NCBI GenBank assembly: GCA_033764865.1
Contig: JANRIM010000173.1
Coordinates: forward strand, 1-12,012
DNA: 12,012 nt
Direction of reading: 5' to 3'
Source: VFBF01 sp033764865
GTDB taxonomy: Bacteria; Pseudomonadota; Alphaproteobacteria; Caulobacterales; Aquidulcibacteraceae
Position 1 is the first letter of the stretch. The number at the start of each line of letters is the position of its first letter. The notes under the pieces were generated by a model. That model saw only the letters and a program-made list of their open reading frames with translations. It searched no databases and was not told the origin of the DNA. This document shows positions 6,017 through 12,012 of the stretch, in pieces. Position numbers and translations under genes: made by a program.

Positions 6017-6826
6017 ATGAAACACGCTCAACACGTTCTCGCACTGCTAACGGTTGTCGCCGGCGCCGCGATCCTCCCCCAGGCCGCGTACGCCCAAGAC
6101 ACCGCATCAGGCCCGCAGGGCTACCTCGCGCTCGGGGCCGCCGTCCTTCCGGAGTATGAGGGCGCCGACGCCGGGCAGACGCTTCCGTTCGTCGCCGCCC
6201 GCGTCGCATGGGGCCATCGCTATGTGGCGGTCGAAGGCGTGTCGGCGCGCGCAAACCTGCTCGATGCGCGGTCGTGGGAGGCCGGCCCGGTGGCGTCGAT
6301 CACGTTCGGACGCGACGATGACGTGGACAGCGTGCGCGTGGCGCGCCTTGTCCCGGTGGACGACGCCATCGAGCTCGGCGGCTTCGTTGCGCGCACCTGG
6401 GATGACGTCGGCGTCGACGGCGGGGAGGCGCGTCTCGAGTGGCGCGCCACAGCAGACGCGGGCGATGCGCACGGCGGTTGGCAGTCGACGGTCACGGCGG
6501 GCTATGGAGCGCCGCTGGGTGCGCGTTGGCGGGTCGGGGCCGACGTTTCGGTGACTGTCGTCAACGATGCGTTCGCCGATACGTACTTCTCCGTGACGCC
6601 GGCGGATGCGCTGGCCAGCGGGCTTCCGACGTACCGCGCAGAGGGCGGCGCAAAGGACGTCGGCGTTTCGGCGAACGCGGTCTACGCCATGACCGAGACC
6701 TGGTCGATCACGGGGTTCGTCGGCTACCGGCGCCTTCTGGGCGACGCCGCCGACAGCCCCATCGTGCGCGTCGAAGGCGCCGCCGACCAGATCAGCGCCG
6801 GCGTCGGCGTCGGGTTCTCGTTCTGA
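6017..6826 (+). CDS. MipA/OmpV family outer-membrane protein
   Basis: The 269-residue length fits the MipA/OmpV family of outer-membrane beta-barrels. The signal peptide is clear (residues 1-26, cleaved after A-Y-A before QD). The mature N-terminus 'YLALGAAVLPEYEGADAGQT' carries the family's G-x-P-x-Y-E-G-(A/S)-D signature. 'SVTPADALASGLPTYRAEGG' is also typical, and the protein ends in aromatic 'VGFSF', the usual C-terminal sorting signal for barrel insertion. E. coli MipA is linked to murein-enzyme scaffolding, and other members are implicated in stress or antibiotic response. AAAGGA lies upstream of the ATG. As part of the TetR-linked cluster it may be the outer-membrane component for the same compound; that role is inferred. 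Confidence 0.9.
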   Translation: MKHAQHVLALLTVVAGAAILPQAAYAQDTASGPQGYLALGAAVLPEYEGADAGQTLPFVAARVAWGHRYVAVEGVSARANLLDARSWEAGPVASITFGRDDDVDSVRVARLVPVDDAIELGGFVARTWDDVGVDGGEARLEWRATADAGDAHGGWQSTVTAGYGAPLGARWRVGADVSVTVVNDAFADTYFSVTPADALASGLPTYRAEGGAKDVGVSANAVYAMTETWSITGFVGYRRLLGDAADSPIVRVEGAADQISAGVGVGFSF

Positions 6827-6835
6827 ACGTTGAGC

Positions 6836-6867
6836 GGCGCGCGCGGCCGGTGGCGGCCGCGCGCGCC
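6836..6867. other. Perfect 14-bp all-GC hairpin between ompV-like gene and hydrolase gene
   Basis: GGCGCGCGCGGCCG (6836-6849) and its exact complement (6854-6867) flank a GTGG loop. The stem contains only G-C pairs. It begins 10 bases after the MipA/OmpV stop and ends one base before the AAAGGA ribosome site of the hydrolase gene. No U-tract follows. It could be a terminator or attenuator, an mRNA 3'-stabilising element for the upstream genes, or a structure limiting hydrolase translation. Confidence 0.7.
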
Positions 6868-6868
6868 C

Positions 6869-6874
6869 AAAGGA
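6869..6874 (+). promoter_or_regulatory. Ribosome binding site deciding the hydrolase start
   Basis: AAAGGA ends 8 bases before the ATG at 6883. For the alternative in-frame ATG at 6874 the same motif would have no spacer, so the downstream ATG is the better start. Confidence 0.6.
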
Positions 6875-6882
6875 TGCCCGTC

Positions 6883-7689
6883 ATGCCCAGCACGATCGTC
6901 AATGGCGCAAAGGTGCACTACGCCGTGCACGGCGCAGGCCCCCGGACCCTCGTCTTCATTCACGGCCTCATGCTCGCAAGCGAGTCGTTCGAAGCGCAAG
7001 TTGCGGCCTTTCAGGACCGCTACCGCATCGTGACCTTCGACCTGCGCGGTCAGGGGCGCTCGGAGAAAACCAGGGACCGGCTCGATCTCGACTCGCTCGC
7101 TGAGGATGCGGCCGTGGTGGTGGAGACGATCGCGGGGGGACCGGCGCATGTCGTCGGCTTCTCCATGGGCACGTTCATCGCCATGCGCCTCGCCGCCCGC
7201 CGGCCGGACCTCGTGCAGTCGCTGACGCTGATCGGCCCCAGCGCCGACGCCGAGGAGCCGGAGAACATGCCGAAGTACCGAAGGCTCATACGGTTCGTCC
7301 GCTTGTTCGGCCCGCGACCGGTCGCGGGGCGCCTGATGATGATCCTGTTCGGCGACACCTACCTCAACGCACCCGAAACGGCGCCTGGTCGGTTGCGATG
7401 GAAGCGCGTCGTGGAAGGGTTGCCGCGCGTGCTGCATCGCGCCGCCGCCGCGTCCGCCCACCGCGCGGCCGTCACGGGCGAGCTCGCGGCCATCGTTGCG
7501 CCCACGCTGGTGGTGTCGGGGCAGGAGGATCGTCCCATTTCGCCGGCCCGCGCGCGCGCCGTTTGCGCGGGGATCGCCGGCGCGCGGTTCGCCTCCTTCG
7601 CCCGCACCGGCCACGCGGTGATGATCGAGCGGCCGGCGGCCTTCAATGCGGCGTTGCAGGCGTTCCTCGACGAGGTCGCGCCAGGCTGA
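6883..7689 (+). CDS. Alpha/beta-fold hydrolase
   Basis: The 268-residue protein is a complete alpha/beta hydrolase. The oxyanion-hole loop is 'FIHGLM' (H27-G28), the strand-turn 'TFDLRGQGRS' (51-60) is typical, and the nucleophile elbow is G92-F-S94-M-G96. The acid is D216 in 'VSGQEDRPIS' and the histidine is H244 in 'RTGHAVMIER', so the Ser-Asp-His triad is intact. No signal peptide is seen, so it is cytosolic. Relatives include esterases, lactonases and 3-oxoadipate enol-lactonase-like enzymes; the substrate cannot be told. The start at 6883 rests on AAAGGA with an 8-base spacer; a start at 6874 adds three residues. It is 56 bases after the MipA/OmpV gene, with a strong hairpin between, so its expression may be set apart from the rest of the cluster. 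Confidence 0.92.
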   Translation: MPSTIVNGAKVHYAVHGAGPRTLVFIHGLMLASESFEAQVAAFQDRYRIVTFDLRGQGRSEKTRDRLDLDSLAEDAAVVVETIAGGPAHVVGFSMGTFIAMRLAARRPDLVQSLTLIGPSADAEEPENMPKYRRLIRFVRLFGPRPVAGRLMMILFGDTYLNAPETAPGRLRWKRVVEGLPRVLHRAAAASAHRAAVTGELAAIVAPTLVVSGQEDRPISPARARAVCAGIAGARFASFARTGHAVMIERPAAFNAALQAFLDEVAPG

Positions 7690-7775
7690 CGGGCTGCGCT
7701 GAAGCCGTCGCATCGCGGGGCGTGCGCAGGCGCCGATGGACCGGAACAGATCGGGCGGGCGGCGGGTTTCATCGA

Positions 7776-7794
7776 GGCCGATCCCGGATCGGCC
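7776..7794. other. 19-bp palindrome upstream of small conserved gene
   Basis: GGCCGATCC (7776-7784), a single C, and GGATCGGCC (7786-7794) form a perfect 9-bp inverted repeat. It lies 87 bases after the hydrolase stop and 29 bases before the ATG at 7824. As DNA it could be an operator; as RNA it could be a compact terminator for the hydrolase transcript, though the hairpin loop would be tight and no U-tract follows. Nothing else recognisable lies in 7690-7823. Confidence 0.5.
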
Positions 7795-7823
7795 CAACTG
7801 CAACGTCGTCGACGGATCACGCC

Positions 7824-8060
7824 ATGATCGAGTTTCGCGAAAAGCTCTCCAACCCGTCCCGCGCCTACGAATCGCCCGCGCACGTCCTGCTCGATGCGGA
7901 TCTGACGCACGAGCAGAAGCGGCTTGTGCTCGAGAGCTGGCGACTGGACGCCGAGCGGATGGCTGAGTCCGCCAATGAAGGCATGGCCGGCGGGGTGCAG
8001 TCGCGGTTGCGCGAAGTGGCCATGGCCCAGCAGCAACTGGCGGCGCTCGTCTCCGACTGA
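7824..8060 (+). CDS. Small conserved hypothetical protein (78 aa)
   Basis: This short, highly charged soluble protein has no signal peptide or membrane segment. Its middle, 'HVLLDADLTHEQKRLVLESW' followed by 'RLDAERMAESANEGM', resembles small alphaproteobacterial hypothetical proteins with the pattern 'V-L-x-D-x-x-L-(T/S)-x-x-x-K-x-x-x-L-x-x-W-x-x-D-A-x-x-(L/M)'. I recall that pattern from memory; the function is unknown to me. Two helices are likely, with a C-terminal helix 'SRLREVAMAQQQLAALV'. The ribosome site is weak (GGAT 9 bases upstream). The frame stays open upstream into the hydrolase gene, but family resemblance only begins here. It converges on the GH130 gene, with only 7 bases between the two stop codons. 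Confidence 0.75.
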   Translation: MIEFREKLSNPSRAYESPAHVLLDADLTHEQKRLVLESWRLDAERMAESANEGMAGGVQSRLREVAMAQQQLAALVSD

Positions 8061-8067
8061 ACGATCG

Positions 8068-9345
8068 CTACGCCAGCGACGACAGCAGCGCGGGAATGTC
8101 GATGAGGCAGAACGAGACGGAACTGTCGGCGACGCCGTAGGGAAGGAGCAGGCGGTCGCCGTGGCGCAGGGCGCCGCACGTGTACACGACGTTGGGCACA
8201 TAGCCCTCGCGGCTGGCCGACGACGGCGCGACCACGGGATGGGCGGAGCGCGCCAGGACAGTTCGCGGATCGCGTTTGTCGAGCAGCGCCGCGCCGATGG
8301 CGTACTTGCGCATGGCGCCCACGCCGTGCGTCAGCAGCAGCCAGCCTTCGTCAAGTTCGATGGGCGCGCCGCAATTGCCCATCTGGACGTACTCCCACGG
8401 GAAGCGCGGCGTCATCATCTTGTCGCCGCCGGACCAGCGCGTGAGGTCGCGGGAGCGCAGCAGGAACATGCTTTCGTTGTCTTGCCGGCCGATCATCACG
8501 TAGTCGCCGTCGAGCAGGCGTGGAAACAGCGCCATGCCTTTCGCAAGCACGGCGTCGCCGTCCATGGGAAGCAGGGAGAAGGTCCTGAAGTCGGAGGTCG
8601 CCAGCAGTTCGGAGCGCACGCCTGCGCCCGAGTACGCGGTGTAGGTGCCGTAGTACGTGGCGGCGCCCTCCTGCTCGAACCGCACGAGCCGCAGGTCCTC
8701 CAGGCCGTTTCGCTGCGCTGCGGTGAACGGAAAAATCACCGTGCCGGAAATCGAGACGGAGTCCGGCCGCGTGGCGAGAACGGCCCCGTTCGACGCAATC
8801 TCCGTCGCGTCCAGCGCGAGGGAGAAGGGCGGCTGCGGCCACAGCGACAGACCGTCGTCGGCGTCGATGATGCCCTCCCGGAACACGATCGACGAGATGT
8901 GCCCTTCGCCCACGGCCCTGAGAGACAGGACAAAACGCTGGCTGCCCCGTGGCAGACCTGTCTGGTCGGGGTGCGCCACGATGGAGGGATTCATGAGCGC
9001 CGCTGCGGCGTAGGAGTACTCGTGGCAGAAGTGCGCGCCGATGAGCTGGCGACGCGTGTCGCTCAGCGGCTTGTGCAGGCCCACATCGCTGGCGATGCGC
9101 CAGAAGCGCTCAAGATACACCGCCCGCGTCTGCCAGTGGCGTTGCTCGAAGTCCGCGTTGACGGCCTCCAACATCCCGACGCACGTGGACTCCGGCAGAT
9201 CGAGGATGGCGGCGATGATCCGTCGCGCACGCTCATGGCTGGGGGGATTCTTGTCGCGGGGCTCCGCCGCGAGATGGAACGGCCGCAGGACGACGCGCGT
9301 GGCGTCGGCCGTCAGCCGGGCTGGATAGGTGCGCAGGATCGGCAT
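8068..9345 (-). CDS. Glycoside hydrolase family 130-like protein (beta-mannoside phosphorylase/hydrolase)
   Basis: The 425-residue protein lacks a signal peptide and should be cytosolic. A helical N-terminal extension (about 1-110) begins with 'RVVLRPFHLA'. The five-bladed propeller follows, with 'MNPSIV' (118-123), 'LEDLRLVRF' (215-223), 'LAKGMALFPR' (267-276), 'GNCGAPIELDEGWLLLTHGV' (323-342) and 'GYVPNVVYTCGALRHGDRLL' (381-400), ending 'YGVADSSV' (403-410). In characterised GH130 enzymes the Asp of the E-D-x-R motif is the proton donor; here it is D217, with Leu replacing the common Pro. K269 and H340 sit where phosphate ligands occur, hinting at phosphorylase activity, but I cannot verify the full set. 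The usual substrates are beta-1,4- or beta-1,2-mannosides. It lies 25 bases after the GT4 gene in the same orientation, an evident operon. Confidence 0.88.
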   Translation of the reverse strand: MPILRTYPARLTADATRVVLRPFHLAAEPRDKNPPSHERARRIIAAILDLPESTCVGMLEAVNADFEQRHWQTRAVYLERFWRIASDVGLHKPLSDTRRQLIGAHFCHEYSYAAAALMNPSIVAHPDQTGLPRGSQRFVLSLRAVGEGHISSIVFREGIIDADDGLSLWPQPPFSLALDATEIASNGAVLATRPDSVSISGTVIFPFTAAQRNGLEDLRLVRFEQEGAATYYGTYTAYSGAGVRSELLATSDFRTFSLLPMDGDAVLAKGMALFPRLLDGDYVMIGRQDNESMFLLRSRDLTRWSGGDKMMTPRFPWEYVQMGNCGAPIELDEGWLLLTHGVGAMRKYAIGAALLDKRDPRTVLARSAHPVVAPSSASREGYVPNVVYTCGALRHGDRLLLPYGVADSSVSFCLIDIPALLSSLA

Positions 9346-9370
9346 GGATGAGGGGGGCCTTCGGGGTACG

Positions 9371-11629
9371 CTAGTCGCGCGCTTGGGCTTTGGCGGCGTC
9401 GAGCCCGCGCACCGCGCACGCCGCCATCTGAAAGGCGAGAACGGATTCAGCGCCCTGGTTCAGGTTCATGCCGCAGGCCGTGAGGCCGTCATGGCATCCG
9501 CCGTCCTCGTCGACGAGCGAGAGGCCGTGGATGTTGGCGCCGTAGAACCAGGCGTGCGCGCGCAGCGCCTCCGTGCGCCAGAACGCGTCGCCGGTGGCGC
9601 GGAACGCCTGGACGCAGGCGTCCACCGTGGCGGTCGCTTCCAGCGGCTGCTGGTCGAACGGCGCTGGCGTGGCGTACGGGGCGTGAAACGTCGCGTTGCC
9701 CGCAGGCTGGAAGACGCCGCCCGGTCCCGTCTGGACCGCCACGAGCCAGCGCAGCGCGGAGAGCGCGTCCCGCCGCATCGCATTGTCCTGCAGGTGCGCT
9801 GCGCACAGGAGCATCGCCTCCGGGAGGCGGGCGTTGTCGTAGGTGAGCGTCGGTTCGAACCAGGTCCACCCGGGCTTGCGGTTTTCGTGGAATGCAGTCT
9901 GGAGCGCCGCGCCCACCCGTCTGGCGAAGGCGGCGTCGTGGACGCCCAGCATGGCGAACGCGCCGGCGCGCAGGGCGACGATCCGGTCCAGCGCCGGTTG
10001 CGCGTCGCGGAGCAGGCGCTGCGCCCAGGCGCCGAGCGCCGGCGTTACGGGACGCGCCGCCGCCACGCCAAGCGACCAGAATGCGCGACCCATGCTGTCG
10101 TTGGAGCCCTCCTCCTCAAGCCACCGCCGGTCGTAGCTCATGAAGTTGCGGAAGGCGGCGTGCGCGGGATTCCAGGCGTGCTGGATGAAGCCCGCATACG
10201 TGTAGGCGAGGCGTCGCACCGTCGGCGCGCCCAAGCGCAAAGCGTGCATGCGGTGCGCCAGAATCAGCCCGCGGGCCGCGTCGTCGAGGCAATAGCCGTG
10301 CGCGCGGTCGGCCACGACGCCGCAGCCGTGCTGCATGATCCCGCAGTCGTCCGTGATCCGCGCGACGGCGGAAAGGTGCGGCCTCGGCGCAGCCGCGCCG
10401 TGTACGGAGGCCGGCGCCGGCGGGCGACGTTGCTCCCGGATCGCCGCCTCGAACGCCGCCAGATAGGAGTCCGCGGAGCGCGCCCAGATCGTGCCCCGCC
10501 CGCGGGCGTAGGCGCGCTCGCACATCGTCGCCCGGTGCGCGTCGTCGTCGAGCAGGGCGACGATAGCCGTGGTGAGCGCCTCCGGATCGTCGAAGGGCGC
10601 CAGCGCACCGACGCCGTCGGAGAGCAGGTCGCGCGCATGCCAGTAGGGCGTGGACACCACGGGCTTTCCGAGGGCCACCGCATACGCCAGCGTGCCGGAA
10701 GTGATCTGCGCCTCGTTGCGGTAGGGCGTTACATAGACGTCGGCCGCGTCGAGATGCTCCAGCAACTCGCCCTGGTCGGTGTAGCGGTGCACGAAGCGCA
10801 CGTGGTCCTGCACGCCGAGCGCCACGGCCTGGGCCTTCAGCGCCTCAAGGTAGGCTTCGCCCTCGCGGCGCAGGAGATGCGGGTGCGTGGCGCCGAGCAC
10901 CAGGTAGAGCACATCGGGCCGCGTCCGCACGATCGCCGGCAGGCCGGCGATGACGGACTCGATCCCCTTGTTGGGCGACAGCAGGCCGAAGGTCATGAGG
11001 ATGCGCCGTCCCCCAAGGCCGATGCGCGCCTTCGCCGCCAGTCCGTCGCTGCGCGGACGGTCGGGCGCGCCGTGGGGGACCACAAGCACGCGGTCCGGCT
11101 GGGCGTGATAGGTGTCGATCAGGATGTCGCGACCGTACTCGGACATCACGATCACGCGCGTGGAGCGGCGGATGACAGCCGACAGCACGCGACGCTGGTC
11201 GTGGTCGGGGGCCGTGAGCACCGTGTGCAGGGTGGTGACGACGGGGCACTTCAAGGCCTCCAGCAGGTCGAGGACGTATTCGCCCGCCGCGCCGCCGAAG
11301 ATGCCGAACTCGTGCTGCAGGGAGACCACGTCCACGCGGTCGCGGTTGAGCGCGAGTGCGGCGTCCCTGTAGTCGTCGCGCACGTCCTGGCGGATGACGT
11401 CCGTCACGGGCGCGCCGTATGCGGTGGGGCCGTCGCTCATGGCGACGACGCGGCAGTGCGCGTCGTCACGGAGGGAGGCGACGACGTCGGCGGTGAACGT
11501 GGCGATGCCGCACCGCCGCGGCGGAAAATTGCCGATGACCGCGACCGTCCGGAGCGGGGCGACGGGCTTGGCGCGGCCTGCGTCCGCGCTGCTGTCGGCG
11601 GGGCGTGGTGAATCCGGTTCATGCAGCAT
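9371..11629 (-). CDS. GT4 glycosyltransferase fused to a C-terminal helical toroid-like domain
   Basis: The 752-residue protein has two parts. Residues 28-400 are a GT-B fold GT4 glycosyltransferase: N-terminal 'VIGNFPPRRCGIATFTADVV' (31-50), 'SLQHEFGIFGG' (103-113), linker 'GLLSPNKGIE' (215-224), and donor-site region 'NEAQITSGTLAYAVALGKPV' (305-324) followed by 'STPYWHARDLL'. Residues 400-415 are an Ala/Pro linker. Residues 416-752 resemble an alpha/alpha-toroid: 'TDDCGIMQHGCGV' (426-438), 'HGYCLDDAARGL' (444-455), 'FMSYDRRWLEEEGSNDSMGR' (496-515), 'CHDGLTACGMNLNQGAES' (712-729). The conserved acidic and Trp residues suggest carbohydrate binding or catalysis. No signal peptide is seen. This two-domain form is seen next to GH130 genes in other proteobacteria as I recall; the donor sugar is unproven, with GDP-mannose a reasonable guess from the GH130 partner. 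The start at 11629 has only a distant GAGG upstream. Confidence 0.9.
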   Translation of the reverse strand: MLHEPDSPRPADSSADAGRAKPVAPLRTVAVIGNFPPRRCGIATFTADVVASLRDDAHCRVVAMSDGPTAYGAPVTDVIRQDVRDDYRDAALALNRDRVDVVSLQHEFGIFGGAAGEYVLDLLEALKCPVVTTLHTVLTAPDHDQRRVLSAVIRRSTRVIVMSEYGRDILIDTYHAQPDRVLVVPHGAPDRPRSDGLAAKARIGLGGRRILMTFGLLSPNKGIESVIAGLPAIVRTRPDVLYLVLGATHPHLLRREGEAYLEALKAQAVALGVQDHVRFVHRYTDQGELLEHLDAADVYVTPYRNEAQITSGTLAYAVALGKPVVSTPYWHARDLLSDGVGALAPFDDPEALTTAIVALLDDDAHRATMCERAYARGRGTIWARSADSYLAAFEAAIREQRRPPAPASVHGAAAPRPHLSAVARITDDCGIMQHGCGVVADRAHGYCLDDAARGLILAHRMHALRLGAPTVRRLAYTYAGFIQHAWNPAHAAFRNFMSYDRRWLEEEGSNDSMGRAFWSLGVAAARPVTPALGAWAQRLLRDAQPALDRIVALRAGAFAMLGVHDAAFARRVGAALQTAFHENRKPGWTWFEPTLTYDNARLPEAMLLCAAHLQDNAMRRDALSALRWLVAVQTGPGGVFQPAGNATFHAPYATPAPFDQQPLEATATVDACVQAFRATGDAFWRTEALRAHAWFYGANIHGLSLVDEDGGCHDGLTACGMNLNQGAESVLAFQMAACAVRGLDAAKAQARD

Positions 11630-11727
11630 GTCGTTTCGTCGCCTCGCTTGTCCCGCGCATCACCCGAAGCGCCGCAGGCCGGCGTCGCGTCGCGGGGGCG
11701 ACGGCGCCGACCGTGCGGCGAGGCCGC
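11630..11727. other. Intergenic gap between PRC-barrel and GT4 genes
   Basis: These 98 bases separate two minus-strand genes and could hold a terminator for the PRC-barrel gene and a promoter for the GT4-GH130 pair. The only structure seen is a 6-bp stem, CGTCGC (11688-11693), loop GGGG, GCGACG (11698-11703), without a U-tract. No convincing promoter hexamers were found. Confidence 0.35.
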
Positions 11728-12012
11728 TCACTGCCAGTGGCGCGGGGCCCCGTAGAAGTCGTGGGCGGTGTCGCGCCACTGCGCGCCGTCGGCGCGGGTC
11801 AACTCGTCGATGGTGTCGGCGGGGGCGGCCTTCAACTCGTCCTTCGACTTGTTGATCACGTAGGCGTTCTCGGACTCGTTGTAGTCGAGGCTCGCCCACG
11901 GCACGGGATGGTACTTCTCGCCCATGCCCAGCACGCCGCCGAAACCGACGACGGCGAACAGGATCCCGTTGGAGGTCTTGTCGAGGATGATGTCCTCGAC
12001 GGCGCCGATCTT
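11728..12012 (-). CDS. PRC-barrel domain protein, C-terminal part (start outside window)
   Basis: The visible 94 residues run in frame from the right edge to TGA at 11728-11730. They begin KIGAVEDIILDKTSNG and continue 'FAVVGFGGVLGMGEKYHPVP' and 'WASLDYNESENAYVINKSKD', the diagnostic PRC-barrel pattern (K-I-G-x-(I/V)-E-D, then G-G-x-L-G-x-G-x-K-x-(H/V)-(P/A)-V-P-W). PRC-barrels occur in the RNA-processing protein RimM, in the photosynthetic reaction-centre H subunit, and in many small stress-associated bacterial proteins; this looks like the last kind. The tail after the barrel, 'TAHDFYGAPRHWQ', is a short acidic and aromatic extension. It precedes the GT4-GH130 pair in the same direction with a 98-base gap, so co-transcription is possible but unproven. 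A start near 11934 would cut the domain in half and is rejected. Confidence 0.9.
   Translation of the reverse strand, partial: KIGAVEDIILDKTSNGILFAVVGFGGVLGMGEKYHPVPWASLDYNESENAYVINKSKDELKAAPADTIDELTRADGAQWRDTAHDFYGAPRHWQ

Noticed and set aside
6795..6822. GGCGTCGGCGTCGG short tandem repeat near the end of the MipA/OmpV gene
   Set aside because: It simply encodes the alternating Gly-Val of the last beta-strand.
8033..8075. CTGGCG...CGCCAG inverted repeat around the two convergent stops as a terminator
   Set aside because: Six-base arms with a loop of more than 20 bases are not convincing in 70% GC sequence.
7924..9351. 475-codon open frame on the plus strand opposite the GH130 gene
   Set aside because: Antisense shadow of a clearly recognised GH130 gene; composition is low-complexity and overlaps the real 78-aa gene in another frame.
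9329..11611. 760-codon open frame on the plus strand opposite the GT4 gene
   Set aside because: It mirrors the GT4 gene almost exactly, is rich in Arg/Val/His/Gly with no recognisable domain, and is the kind of antisense frame that high third-position GC produces.

Overview
The window is a gene-dense, very GC-rich (about 70% by eye) stretch of bacterial chromosome. Strong G/C bias at third codon positions, signal peptides, a MipA/OmpV-type outer-membrane protein and a lipoprotein point to a Gram-negative proteobacterium. The family mix (DUF4386, CrgA-like LysR, PRC-barrel, GT4+GH130 pair) suits an alphaproteobacterium best, but this is an inference and no rRNA or other taxonomic marker is present. 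I see no tRNA, rRNA, CRISPR array, insertion sequence or prophage gene. No gene-free stretch exceeds about 200 bases.

Left block (1-3363). The 3' end of an SMP-30/gluconolactonase-like beta-propeller gene enters from the left and converges, across a strong hairpin (389-420), on a minus-strand operon. That operon reads, in transcription order, a 3-hydroxyisobutyrate-dehydrogenase-family oxidoreductase (1376-2254), an exported cupin (924-1379, joined by an ATGA overlap) and an exported NTF2/DUF4440-like protein (457-888). A LysR regulator (2455-3363) is divergent from the operon and probably controls it.

Middle block (3394-7689). A TetR regulator (3394-4047) is divergent from five plus-strand genes with short gaps: cytoplasmic cupin, six-helix DUF4386 membrane protein, small lipoprotein, MipA/OmpV outer-membrane protein and alpha/beta hydrolase. 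The intergenic region (4048-4233) carries two closely related palindromes whose centres are 56 bp apart. They are the clearest regulatory signal in the window and very probably TetR operators. The cluster spans cytoplasm, inner membrane and outer membrane and looks like an inducible envelope or small-molecule response unit of unknown substrate. A 14-bp GC-only hairpin sits just before the ribosome site of the last gene.

Right block (7824-12012). A 78-residue conserved hypothetical protein converges on a minus-strand group read in the order PRC-barrel protein (partial, from the right edge), a 752-residue GT4 glycosyltransferase with a C-terminal helical toroid-like domain, and a GH130-family mannoside phosphorylase/hydrolase. 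No export signal is visible on the two carbohydrate enzymes. Together they look like a cytoplasmic synthesis and turnover pair for a glycan, possibly a mannoside, and this is the best candidate for an under-described system here.
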